Of a DNA stretch of 64,000 nucleotides, positions 20,264 to 29,628 are shown piece by piece. This DNA is from Chitinophagaceae bacterium C216 (lineage in GTDB: Bacteria > Bacteroidota > Bacteroidia > Chitinophagales > Chitinophagaceae), in contig CP144143.1 in the NCBI GenBank assembly GCA_028485475.2, positions 3,278,127-3,342,126 on the forward strand, in the 5' to 3' direction. The position numbers were made by a program, and so were the translations under genes. Within the stretch, counting starts at the first letter, position 1. Each line of letters starts with the position of its first letter. Under the pieces are notes generated by a model, which searched no databases, was not told the origin of the DNA, and worked only from the letters and a program-made list of their open reading frames with translations.

Positions 20264-21265
20264 TCATTTTGTAGATTCTCTTACAACAAGACTGGTTCTA
20301 AGTTTATAAGTTTTATGTTGAGATAATCCAGTAAGTATTTCATCGATTAGCAAACCCATAGCTAGCTTTCCTACTTCATAAGCTGGTTGCATAACAGACG
20401 TAATAGTGGGCTGCGTGATATTGCAGACAGGGTCATCATTAAATCCTACCACTTGTACATCATGCGGAACTCTTATTCCTTTTTTACTAAAATACTTCAA
20501 GGCCACAGCGGCACATAGATCGTTCACCATAAATATCCCATCCGGCTTTTGTGGTTGTTCCATTATTTTACGAATGGCCTTGAGTGCATTATGTTCAAAT
20601 GACTTTGTTACTGCAATCATTTTTTTATCAGCCCTCATTCCGTGCGCTTCCAGCGCATCTTTATAGCCTTTCAATCGATTGGCACAAACTGTTAAATTTT
20701 GAGGTCCTGCAATATGCGCTATCCTTTTGCATCCTTTTTTTATAAGCAGCTCTACAGCCTTATAGGCGCCTTCATATTCATCCACAATAACTTTTGTGCA
20801 ATCATATTGATGTAATATCCTATCAAACATTACAACAGGAATATTCATATTAGCAAGTGAATCATCATTTTTTGTTTCACTAGAAACAGATATTAATAAC
20901 CCATCAACATTACAAGCTACAAGCCGTCGCACGCCCTCTTTCTCCTGTTGAAAACACTCATTGCTTTGATAAAAAATAATATGGAAACCCGCTTCATTGG
21001 CAACATCGGTCATCCCGCTTAGAGCCTGTGAAAAATAATGCGATTGGATAGTTGGTACAAGTACGCCAATAAGTTTAGACTGCCTGTTTACCAGACCTTG
21101 TGCAATAGCATTAGGCTCATAATTCAGTTCCTTTGCAAGGCTTACTACCAATTGCTTAGTTTTAGCACTCACATCTGGAGCATCATGCAATGCCCTATAT
21201 ACTGTAGAAACTGAAACATTAAGTTGTCTGGCCAGGTCTTTTATTGTTACCCTTTCCGGCTTCAT
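20264..21265 (-). CDS. LacI-family transcriptional regulator
   Basis: The 333-residue protein has the LacI helix-turn-helix at residues 6-26 (VTIKDLARQLNVSVSTVYRAL), the hinge region, and a periplasmic-binding-protein-like sugar sensor domain with IGVLVPTIQSHYF, GLLISVS, VVMFDR and VQVVGFNDDP. It probably represses two operons, since identical palindromes lie just after its own stop codon, in front of the glycosidase genes, and 9.2 kb away in front of susC. It sits between those two operons on the same strand. The inducer is likely a sugar released from the target polysaccharide; its identity is unknown. The gene is intact. Confidence 0.92.
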   Translation of the reverse strand: MKPERVTIKDLARQLNVSVSTVYRALHDAPDVSAKTKQLVVSLAKELNYEPNAIAQGLVNRQSKLIGVLVPTIQSHYFSQALSGMTDVANEAGFHIIFYQSNECFQQEKEGVRRLVACNVDGLLISVSSETKNDDSLANMNIPVVMFDRILHQYDCTKVIVDEYEGAYKAVELLIKKGCKRIAHIAGPQNLTVCANRLKGYKDALEAHGMRADKKMIAVTKSFEHNALKAIRKIMEQPQKPDGIFMVNDLCAAVALKYFSKKGIRVPHDVQVVGFNDDPVCNITQPTITSVMQPAYEVGKLAMGLLIDEILTGLSQHKTYKLRTSLVVRESTK

Positions 21266-21427
21266 TATAGGCAGTATAAAAATCTAAGAAAAATTATCAA
21301 AGGCGCACATTTCGAAATACAACCAAAAGATAAGCAATTCTAAGAATTTTCAAATATATAAAGCATACTGCCCATATAATTATATACCTATAATCAAAGA
21401 AAACTTGCAATATTAGGTGCTGCAATA

Positions 21428-22504
21428 TTATTTTTTCAAAGAGGATTCGTATCTCATAGCAGCATTATAATCTACAACATAGCGCCACCAATTATTTAAA
21501 TGGCCATCTTTTTTGTTGATTCCCTTGAAATGAGGAATATGTCGATACCACCAACACATATATCCCAGATGGCTACATTGCCACTCTTTACAATCCACCT
21601 GACGCGGTGCCGCAGAATAAATGTCGGGATAGTTCTTCCACCCATCTGCATGCGTTGGTACGATTAAGGAATTTTTCCAATCATAATCGGCCTGCGCATT
21701 GGGTGGAAAATGTATATTTCCAATGTGTGCTTTTCCAGCATCCACCTTATCGTATGTTGTAAAAAGCTCCCAATTATTTTTATCAACAGCCTTATTATCC
21801 CATCTTCCATACACTTTGCGCATGATTGACTCAAAGCGATGTCCGTAACTTTCAAGAGCCAAAGACATTTCCCTTTCATAGTTAAGCCCCATGATAGTAA
21901 GTAGATCTTTACAAGACGTATTCTCTACAGGGGTAGAATTAAGCCAAAATGCATTCTGTCCCGCAAAAGTAGACTCCCATGCTCCTGCATAAGGGAAGGT
22001 CCAAACCCATACTTCATGAATTTCACCTTTATCACGCATTTCACAAAATCCATAATAATCTAGAAATGCATTATAGTCAAATCGTGTACCATGTTCTTTA
22101 AAAGTTGTCCAACCAGGCTCATTCAATAGCTCCACCACACGCTCCAAGCTCAACATCTCATCAGAACCCTTAAGACGCGTAAAAAACTTATCGTCGTCAT
22201 ATATTTTCACTATCTTATAATTGATGGTGCCATGACTCACAGAGAATAAAGTATCTCTATACTGCTGTGTAAGAGCATAAGGATCATGCCACGAAAAAGT
22301 ATAACCTGGAGTCTTAAATATTTCATGCAATCTTTTATTCCCCATAGAAGGTATTCGAGGATCCTGTATTACCACCGCTACCTTTATCTCCTGCTGCTCA
22401 TCAACAGGTGGAGAAGAATTAGCTGTTCTTGAACCTGTATTTTGGGTAGAACAAGCTATCAAAAAAAATACAAAATAGAAAAGGGAATAATATCGATGCA
22501 GCAT
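21428..22504 (-). CDS. Unknown lipoprotein of the polysaccharide locus
   Basis: The start at 22504 (MLHRYYSLFYFVFFLIACST) gives a lipoprotein signal with Cys in LIAC; an earlier in-frame ATG at 22540 would place extra residues before it. The mature part of about 340 residues has no family I can name. Repeated Trp and conserved-looking stretches (EIHEVWVWTFPYAGAWESTFAGQNAFW with ESYGHRFES, and CKEWQCSHLGYMCWWYRHIPHF) suggest a folded enzyme or binding domain rather than a spacer; His and Glu residues there could bind a metal. It is the last gene of the susC operon, 19 bases after the DUF5007-like gene. A role in recognising or cutting the target glycan is inferred from position only. Confidence 0.65.
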   Translation of the reverse strand: MLHRYYSLFYFVFFLIACSTQNTGSRTANSSPPVDEQQEIKVAVVIQDPRIPSMGNKRLHEIFKTPGYTFSWHDPYALTQQYRDTLFSVSHGTINYKIVKIYDDDKFFTRLKGSDEMLSLERVVELLNEPGWTTFKEHGTRFDYNAFLDYYGFCEMRDKGEIHEVWVWTFPYAGAWESTFAGQNAFWLNSTPVENTSCKDLLTIMGLNYEREMSLALESYGHRFESIMRKVYGRWDNKAVDKNNWELFTTYDKVDAGKAHIGNIHFPPNAQADYDWKNSLIVPTHADGWKNYPDIYSAAPRQVDCKEWQCSHLGYMCWWYRHIPHFKGINKKDGHLNNWWRYVVDYNAAMRYESSLKK

Positions 22505-22523
22505 GCTACAATTATTAATTAAC

Positions 22524-23624
22524 TTAATTAAAAGTACCATCTAAATAAGTACAAGGGAAAGTGACTGAAATTTTATACGTTCCGCTCCTCAGGAACTTCA
22601 CCTGAGATCTCAATTGGGCATACCATCTGATAGCCCCCCACTCAGGTTCAGGCCATGGATTTAAAGATGCATATTTCATCTCTTCATATACTTCTCTTCG
22701 CAAAGTAGCCGTATCTAGTATGGAATAATCGTAGGTGCCACTTTTTTCAAATGTTGTCATAAATCCCGAGCTAACAGGCCATGGAGTCATTGGAAACTCA
22801 ACCATGGCACCTTCCTCGGTATTCACCCTGTTCAATCCTAGTCTAAAATAACTATCCGTAGTAGTACTATATATGTCATAATCTCTAGGATCGAAGATGC
22901 GGCCTTCAGCATCTTTAAACTGAAGTATTAAACGCACCCCAACATAAGGTGTATCAGCCACTCTGGTTAGTTGAAATAATTCCTTACCATTATTATCGTA
23001 AATATTTTGAATACGCTCCGGTGCTGTGGCCGCCTGAATATCATCGTATAGCGTAAAGGTGGTTTCCCCATTAGTATTTACTAGTAATATAGCAGTAGTT
23101 GCCATATTAATATCAAAATCTCTTCCACTTTGTGTTAGACGAATTTTTGCATAGTCCTTAATAATGCGCTCACCTTTTGAATTTTTTACTCTTACATCAA
23201 TATGAAACACATCACCTGGATTTTGTAATGTACTTGTTGTCTCCAAAAAATAGAGAGAACCATTTGTTTTATTAATAATTATCGGTGGTGCTTTTTGCTC
23301 AGAAATCTTGGCCAAAACCTGCTCCAATGTAGTATCCGTCAAATAATTATAGGGTTGAAGCCATGACCGATAAGGTAGTTCCTCAAAAAATTGTTCTGAT
23401 CTATTACCATTAGCATCCCTAATATTTTCAATATAGAACTCAACAGGCTGAGAAGAACCATCCAGCCAGGCCACATCAGTGTTGGTTCTAATTCCTATAG
23501 GCACATCAATAGTATCAGCTCCTTTCAGCCGAATCTCATCACTTATAAATCCTTTCTCCACTGGATCTTTCTTACATGCGTATATAACTAGAAACATCAT
23601 GATATATACAAGTAGTTTCTTCAT
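22524..23624 (-). CDS. DUF5007-like outer-membrane lipoprotein
   Basis: The 366-residue lipoprotein (MKKLLVYIMMFLVIYACKKD, lipidated Cys17) resembles the DUF5007 group found downstream of SusC/SusD genes. It has a short N-terminal linker, then beta-rich segments such as DVFHIDVRVKNSKGERIIKDYAKIRL and the closing RSGTYKISVTFPCTYLDGTFN. Such proteins are thought to be surface glycan-binding partners of the uptake complex, analogous to SusE, but this is not shown. The family name is from memory of the pattern. Gene order SusC, SusD, fasciclin protein, DUF5007 is consistent with related loci. Confidence 0.65.
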   Translation of the reverse strand: MKKLLVYIMMFLVIYACKKDPVEKGFISDEIRLKGADTIDVPIGIRTNTDVAWLDGSSQPVEFYIENIRDANGNRSEQFFEELPYRSWLQPYNYLTDTTLEQVLAKISEQKAPPIIINKTNGSLYFLETTSTLQNPGDVFHIDVRVKNSKGERIIKDYAKIRLTQSGRDFDINMATTAILLVNTNGETTFTLYDDIQAATAPERIQNIYDNNGKELFQLTRVADTPYVGVRLILQFKDAEGRIFDPRDYDIYSTTTDSYFRLGLNRVNTEEGAMVEFPMTPWPVSSGFMTTFEKSGTYDYSILDTATLRREVYEEMKYASLNPWPEPEWGAIRWYAQLRSQVKFLRSGTYKISVTFPCTYLDGTFN

Positions 23625-23642
23625 CTGTTACAGTTTTATATT

Positions 23643-24407
23643 TTACAATAAATCATCCGCCCTGGTGCCTAAGAAAAACAGGGTGTGATAATAGTAATGC
23701 TCATTAAAATTGTAGTTCCCCACATATAGTATATGAACAACACCTGTGGTGGTCTCTACATCTGACAAGTACATTTGATACACTTGATCACATTCGGGAT
23801 TATCATACCCTAAGGCAGCTCTTTGCTCCCCAGTAGTTTCCCAATTTGCGCCGCGTTTAAAATGCACAAATACCTTTTTGGGAATGGTCTGCATAAAATT
23901 GGGGTATTGATATCCGGCACCCGATACGTTTGACCCATCCCATGCAGCCGCAGGCTCAGCCGTGGACTCTCTTAAAGCTAACAGAACACTATCGGTACCA
24001 TTAAGTGTTGCAAGTTTGATACCTTCACTATTTAACTCATTGCTAGTATATTTACCTCGAACCACATACATTTTCAATTGCTGCAGATCCTCTACTGGAA
24101 TGTCTTCTACCGTCCACAATGTGGCTCTAGGATCTAATCTTAATCGTCTATTATTAATTCTTCTTAAATATCTGTTTACCGAATATTGGTTGGGAGATAT
24201 AAGTGTAACGTCTCCATTAATTTCATTAATTAGATTGGCGCGCTCAAACAAACGAGCTACACTTTGAGTAATTTCCTGAGACTTAAGAAATTCATAGGTA
24301 GTCATGTTTACCTTATTGGTTTCATTGCGGGTACCACCAATAATGTAGTCTTTTTTGCAGGCCATCATTAAAACGGCTAACAACCCAATGAATAATATCT
24401 TTTTCAT
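23643..24407 (-). CDS. Fasciclin-domain lipoprotein
   Basis: The 254-residue lipoprotein (MKKILFIGLLAVLMMACKKD) contains a fasciclin-like region: TTYEFLKSQEITQSVARLFERANLINEINGDVTLISPNQYSVNRYL, followed by DLQQLKMYVVRGKYTSNEL, as in FAS1 domains where a short-lived-looking helix precedes the VTLFAPT-type strand. FAS1 domains mediate adhesion or glycan contact. It is encoded between SusD (55 bases upstream) and the DUF5007-like gene, so it is probably part of the surface complex. Confidence 0.75.
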   Translation of the reverse strand: MKKILFIGLLAVLMMACKKDYIIGGTRNETNKVNMTTYEFLKSQEITQSVARLFERANLINEINGDVTLISPNQYSVNRYLRRINNRRLRLDPRATLWTVEDIPVEDLQQLKMYVVRGKYTSNELNSEGIKLATLNGTDSVLLALRESTAEPAAAWDGSNVSGAGYQYPNFMQTIPKKVFVHFKRGANWETTGEQRAALGYDNPECDQVYQMYLSDVETTTGVVHILYVGNYNFNEHYYYHTLFFLGTRADDLL

Positions 24408-24462
24408 TTTTACATTTTTTTGTTAATAGAACCTCCGCATGCAAAAAGTCTTGACACTATAA

Positions 24463-26052
24463 TTACCAGCTTGTTTTTCCATTCCAGTAAGGAGTTTGCT
24501 GAATCATTTTATTCCGCAATAAAATATTACTACCTACCGGCCAATAATAACCTTGCTGATTATAGCGAGCGGCGTCTATATGCGGCATATTTTCAATAAA
24601 TCCGTTACGTATGTAATCAAAGAACAGTTTACCTTCTCCCTGTAGTTCACTTGTGCGCTCTTGAAGGATAGCTTTTAATACATCACTACCAGAATAGTTA
24701 GACAAGCCTGCTCTTTGTCTTATTTCATTGATAATAGGAATGGCTTTACTAGACTGGTTAGTATAATAATATGCTTCTGCAAGTAGTAGTTTTACATCAG
24801 TAAATCTGAAAACAGGAATATTAGCATCTGCAAAATACCCCAGATATTCGTTCCACTGGCGCGAGGGATCTGGAGTGAATGAAGCAAACTTTGTTAACCA
24901 TGTTACTAGCTCTCGATCTACCGCCGTTTGACTCACGTCAGAAAAAGGATCGTTATAAGGCGACTCCCAGGCTGCGAAAAACCAATCAGCTCTTTTATCC
25001 TGGGGATACTCGGGATACATCATCGGTTTCTTAATGGCCGGAACCCAATTGATACTACTGGCTCTGTCTTTTTTTACATCCCCATCGAAAGGCGGAATTT
25101 TACATGTCAAATACTGTATTCCTCCCGCGTCTACACGATAACTCTCTCCCAACGCTGCAGAAACACTTAACTCAAAAACCGATTCAGAAGACTTCCCTTT
25201 AAAAAGATTTTGTACCGCCTCTCTTGATCCATAAGAAGCTAATACATACCCCCCGTTAGTAACAACATTTTCAAGATCTGTAACAGCTTGCGTATAGTAT
25301 TCATTAGGAGACGCTCCATCTCTTTTCTTTAAAAAAGCCATCCACATATTGGCATATCCTGAAAGTGCTAGAGCGCTTCCTTTATTTGCAATCACACCCC
25401 AATCATCCGACCCCGGTCTTCCAAAAGAAAGCAAAGAAATGGCCTTAGCAACATCCTCGAGCACAGTATTCATAATTTCGACATCAGGTACGCGTGCTCT
25501 ATTAATTAATAAATTATCAGCATCTATCACTTGCTCAGAGCTTTCAATAGGATCTAAAATAAGAGGAGCATGCCCCCATATGGTAGCGATATTATAATAA
25601 GTGAGCGCTCTTAAGAAATAAACTTCTCCCAAAAGTCTATTTTTATTTCCGCTAGAAAATAATCCGTCATCCATCTTCTCGATACGCGAAAGCGTTAGAT
25701 TAGCCATTGCAATCACCTTATAATAGTTACCCCAATTAGCCATACCATCTAAGTTTCCCCAAGCTCTCTGATTTGCAGGTATATTAACCGTCTGGTATAA
25801 TGCATCAGGAGATCCACCATTCCATCCTCTCCTATAATATCCTGTAGTTACATCTCCTCGCTCATACATTTCCGCCGTAACCATAATACCCCTATATAAT
25901 GCATATACGCCTAATACTGCTTTTTCAGCATCATTCTCATTTGACCAGAAAACGTCATTATAAACCAGATCTATCTGTTCGGGATTGAGAAAGTTTTTGC
26001 CGCAAGAAAACAGTACAAAACTGAAAGTGATTGCAATAAGGAGCTTTTTCAT
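24463..26052 (-). CDS. SusD/RagB-family nutrient-binding lipoprotein
   Basis: SusD proteins cap the SusC channel at the cell surface and bind the substrate. The start at 26052 (MKKLLIAITFSFVLFSCGKNFLN) gives a lipoprotein signal with Cys17; 72 further in-frame codons upstream overlap the end region of susC and lack any signal, so they are discarded. The resulting 529-residue protein has the helical TPR-like core (EVYFLRALTYYNIATIWG) and the C-terminal RFTDVKLLLAEAYYYTNQ, INEIRQRAGL and ERTSELQGEGKLFFDYIRNG motifs of the family. The gene is intact although its SusC partner is broken. Ligand unknown. Confidence 0.9.
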   Translation of the reverse strand: MKKLLIAITFSFVLFSCGKNFLNPEQIDLVYNDVFWSNENDAEKAVLGVYALYRGIMVTAEMYERGDVTTGYYRRGWNGGSPDALYQTVNIPANQRAWGNLDGMANWGNYYKVIAMANLTLSRIEKMDDGLFSSGNKNRLLGEVYFLRALTYYNIATIWGHAPLILDPIESSEQVIDADNLLINRARVPDVEIMNTVLEDVAKAISLLSFGRPGSDDWGVIANKGSALALSGYANMWMAFLKKRDGASPNEYYTQAVTDLENVVTNGGYVLASYGSREAVQNLFKGKSSESVFELSVSAALGESYRVDAGGIQYLTCKIPPFDGDVKKDRASSINWVPAIKKPMMYPEYPQDKRADWFFAAWESPYNDPFSDVSQTAVDRELVTWLTKFASFTPDPSRQWNEYLGYFADANIPVFRFTDVKLLLAEAYYYTNQSSKAIPIINEIRQRAGLSNYSGSDVLKAILQERTSELQGEGKLFFDYIRNGFIENMPHIDAARYNQQGYYWPVGSNILLRNKMIQQTPYWNGKTSW

Positions 26053-26129
26053 TCGTGTAAGATTTATATAATGAAGGCCCGAATAAAGTTTTCTATATAT
26101 GAATTCAACCTTTTTCATAAGTAAAAAAA

Positions 26130-29100
26130 TTAGAAGTTGATGTTTATCCCCAAAGAGATATTCTTGGTGATAGGATATCCTTGCCCTACATAATACCCAG
26201 TCTTTGAAACCTGTCGGGGATCCGGAACATTTGATTTCTTCCACATATACACATCGCGCATGGTACAATAAACCTGAGCATTTCTCATATACAACTTAGA
26301 CGCTATTCTCGCAGGCAAGGAATAAGCAATGGTAATATTGTCAATATTCCAATAATCACCTTTCTCTATAAACATAGAAGACCTTCTAAATGAGCGTGCA
26401 CTACCGCCATCGCTGTAATTAATAAAACGCATGGGATAATAAGCATCATCGCCCGGATATTCCCAGAAACGAATTTTATTACCGAAATCATAAAGTGCAT
26501 TCTGAAAAAATGCAATATTATCATCATACTGAGCTAACATCTCCTGCAAAGAAGTGTTGAAAATGTAATGGCCAAACGCAAATGAGCTCTGAACTCTGAA
26601 AGAAAATTGTTTCCATCTAATATTGGTTGAAACCCCTCCCATTACTTTGGGCTCTGGAGATTTGCCCGGAATAATTTTTTTATCATACCCATAATCCGCT
26701 CCATCTATCTGGTAATCTCCATTTACATCAGTAAATAATGGCATACCGGGGAATATTTTGCCAGATCGTCCAATAGCCAACCCAGCGTCTGCCCACAAAT
26801 ACGTCATGGGAGTCCCTGTCATAGGATTCACAGGCAAGTCGTCCTCATTTTGAAGAGGCCCTAAATATTCATAAGTATAATACTGGAAACTGGGTTCCCC
26901 TACTACAAAAGCATAATCACCATTAATATAATCACGACCGCCGTTACCCAATTTAGCAATAACAGTTTTGTTTCTTGCCAGATTCACAGTCCAATCCCAC
27001 TGAAAAGAATGGTTCTTGGAAACAAATACCCCATAATACTCAACTCATATCCGTTACTAATCATATCAACGAGATTGGAGCGAATAGAATTAAATCCCAT
27101 AAAAGGAGAAAGTGCTGAAGTAAAAATGAGCCCTTTTTCGTATCGCGAATAGAGGTTAGTATTTATATAAAGACGTTCCTTAAAAAATTCTAGGTCCAGA
27201 CCATAGTTTACTTCCTCCGAAGTGCTCCAAGAAAGAGAAGTATTCGCTATTTTATTGAAATCGGAAATCAGAACTGTTTTACCATTATAAGTCTTAACGT
27301 CTAGTTTATTACTATATATATTTCCTATTCCAGAACCTATATTATTAATTGCAATAAAAGAGTTATACTGTAATAGCGGATCCGGATCTATCTGTCCAGC
27401 TCTACCGTATGAGAAGCGTAACTTACCAAATGTTAGTACATCGCTCTTCATCCAAGGTTCTCTAGTAAAAATCCAGTATGTAGATAAGGATGGGAAAGTG
27501 GCCCACTTATTATCAGCACCGAATCTAGAATGTCCATCTCTTCTGATAACACCCTCTATTTTGTAGCGATCTTTATATCCATAGGACAGGTTGGCAAAAT
27601 AAGATAGCATGTTTGACTTTACTACGTCCGAGCCGCCGTTGATAGATTCCTTTTTATATCCTTTAATCACTTTTATATAATCACTCGGACCATCTTCTGC
27701 ATCTACCCAATCGGTAGACTGACGATCTTTTTTCATCTCTGTACCCAATAAACCCGCTATTTCATGATCATTCACCTCTTTAAAATAACTGAGAACTGAA
27801 CTTCCCGTAAAAGAGAAATTTTCACTATTCCAACTCTGTGCATAAGATAAGCTATTGTAAGCGGCCGTGGTGGGAACGAAGTATTGCTTTCTTCCTAAAT
27901 CAATAAACAACGACCCCTGATTATCCCAAGTAAAGTTTTTCAAGAATTTTATCCTCAATGCATCGCTAAACCGCAATTGATAAGTCCCATTTTTCTGATA
28001 CACATCACTCAATCTACCCGATAATAAATCCAGTTCCTGTTGGGTTCTGTAATAAAGAGAAGAAGGCAATTGTGTTGGGCTTGTTGGGAAAGTGCGCATT
28101 CTATCTGTGCTACCTCCTCTTCGATCAAGCAGTGCGAAGTTCATAACAAAGTCGTTATGCACATATTTACCAATATCACTTACTACGCTAGAATTCACCG
28201 AAAACCATTTAAAGCCAATTCCACTCAAAATTCCCTTTTCATCATAGTATCCTAGCCCAATACGATAAGCCCCTAGTTCGTTACCGCCATCAATAGCAAT
28301 ATCGTGTCTTTGATTAAACCCATTTTGATAAAAAAGAGCTTGATAATCGTAGGCACCATTAAAAGCTGGATTATTTTTATCGGTAAGTACGGGTGGCTGC
28401 ATATACCCATAAACCTCAAGCCCGTTACGAACATCGATCCAAGCCTGATCGCCAAACAATGTTCTCATACTAATTTCATATAGTCTTAGCTTTTCTTCTC
28501 GTTCTGCCTCACCTATAAATACTTTTAACTTCTCGGGCTTCAGATTTACACCATAGGCTCCATTATAAGCGATCCTTGTCTTTCCTTTACGTCCTCTTTT
28601 CGTTTTAATAATAATTACACCATTTGCACCTCTGGCTCCATATATCGCAGTAGCTGCTGCATCCTTTAGTACATCAATAGATTCAAAGTCATTAGGATTT
28701 AATGTTGCAAAAAAATCGTTCTGTGTTGCATCGAAGCCAGCTAAATCACTAAGCGACATAGGAACACCATCTACTATATATAGCGGATTGCTCAAGCCGC
28801 TTGCATCATCTGCAGCAGAGAGACTACTGTTACCTCGTATAACCAATCCGCCTGTAGCACCTCCCGGAACGCCTGCTCTTACAATTGTCTGCATACCTGC
28901 CACTTTACCTGCCAACACATCTAGGACCGTGGATGTAGGAATATTCTGCAGATCTTGCATATTAACAGAAGCCACCGCTCCCGCCACATTCTTTCTTAAA
29001 ACATTCTTATATCCCATTACCACCACTTCACTAAGACCGGTACCTAACTCATCTGCACTTAATTTAATAACACGATTGTGTACTTCGGATACGGGTAGTA

Positions 29101-29362
29101 TTTGCGATAAATACCCAACAAATGATATCATTAATGAGTCGGAAGCTACAGCATTAATCGTAAAGCTCCCATCATCTGAAGTCATTGTAGTTGTTCCTGA
29201 TTTAATCGCCGCTACAGTAACACCGTGTAATGGTTTTCCGGCCTGATCAGTAATCGTTCCTTTAATAATCTCATTCTGCCCAAACATTACCTGAGGTAAT
29301 ACACTGAGAAAAATCAACAATACTGATCGTAAAATTGAGAGAATAACAAGCGAACATCTCAT
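26130..29362 (-). pseudogene. SusC/RagA TonB-dependent transporter with frameshift
   Basis: SusC proteins are outer-membrane TonB-dependent channels. The first frame (29362 to 26984) has a signal peptide, a carboxypeptidase-like domain (IIKGTITDQAGKPLHGVTVAA), the plug region with VVVMGYKNVLRKNVAGAVASV and DVLKDAAATAIYGARGANGVIIIKTKRG, and most of the barrel. It leaves the proper frame at a GGGG run (plus-strand CCCC at 27029-27032). Adding one G turns YLFPRTILF into GVFVSKNHSFQWDWTVNLARNK, which continues as the second frame (26987 to 26130) to the typical C-terminus NISLGININF. The repaired length, about 1077 residues, is normal. A single-base deletion, real or from sequencing, is the simplest cause. 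Confidence 0.85.
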
Positions 29363-29451
29363 AGCATGAGGTTTATGTCAGGCAATAATTTTATTACATC
29401 TAAAATTATGACAAGCCATGATATAAACGCTCGATCTGACATAATTGATGA

Positions 29452-29479
29452 TCGGGAACGTTTCCGGAAACGTTCCCGA
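29452..29479. promoter_or_regulatory. LacI-family operator in front of the susC operon
   Basis: A perfect 28-bp palindrome whose inner 24 bases are GGGAACGTTTCC plus its reverse complement, identical over 27 bases to the site at 20230-20256. It lies 90 bases before the susC start codon, where a bound repressor could block the promoter. Confidence 0.8.
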
Positions 29480-29628
29480 ATGCTAATAATTGCATCTTAG
29501 ACATGCTACCACATAGAGAGTAAGTACAAAACTACTCCCTACGCATCCAATGGCGGATTTCGTTACAACAACTATCTATTTTTATTGCAAAACAAAAGCA
29601 ACTCTGTAATGAGCATCGAAATGAAGCA

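Noticed and set aside
26053..26268. 72-codon N-terminal extension of the susD gene
   Set aside because: It overlaps the end of susC and puts the lipoprotein signal in the middle of the protein.
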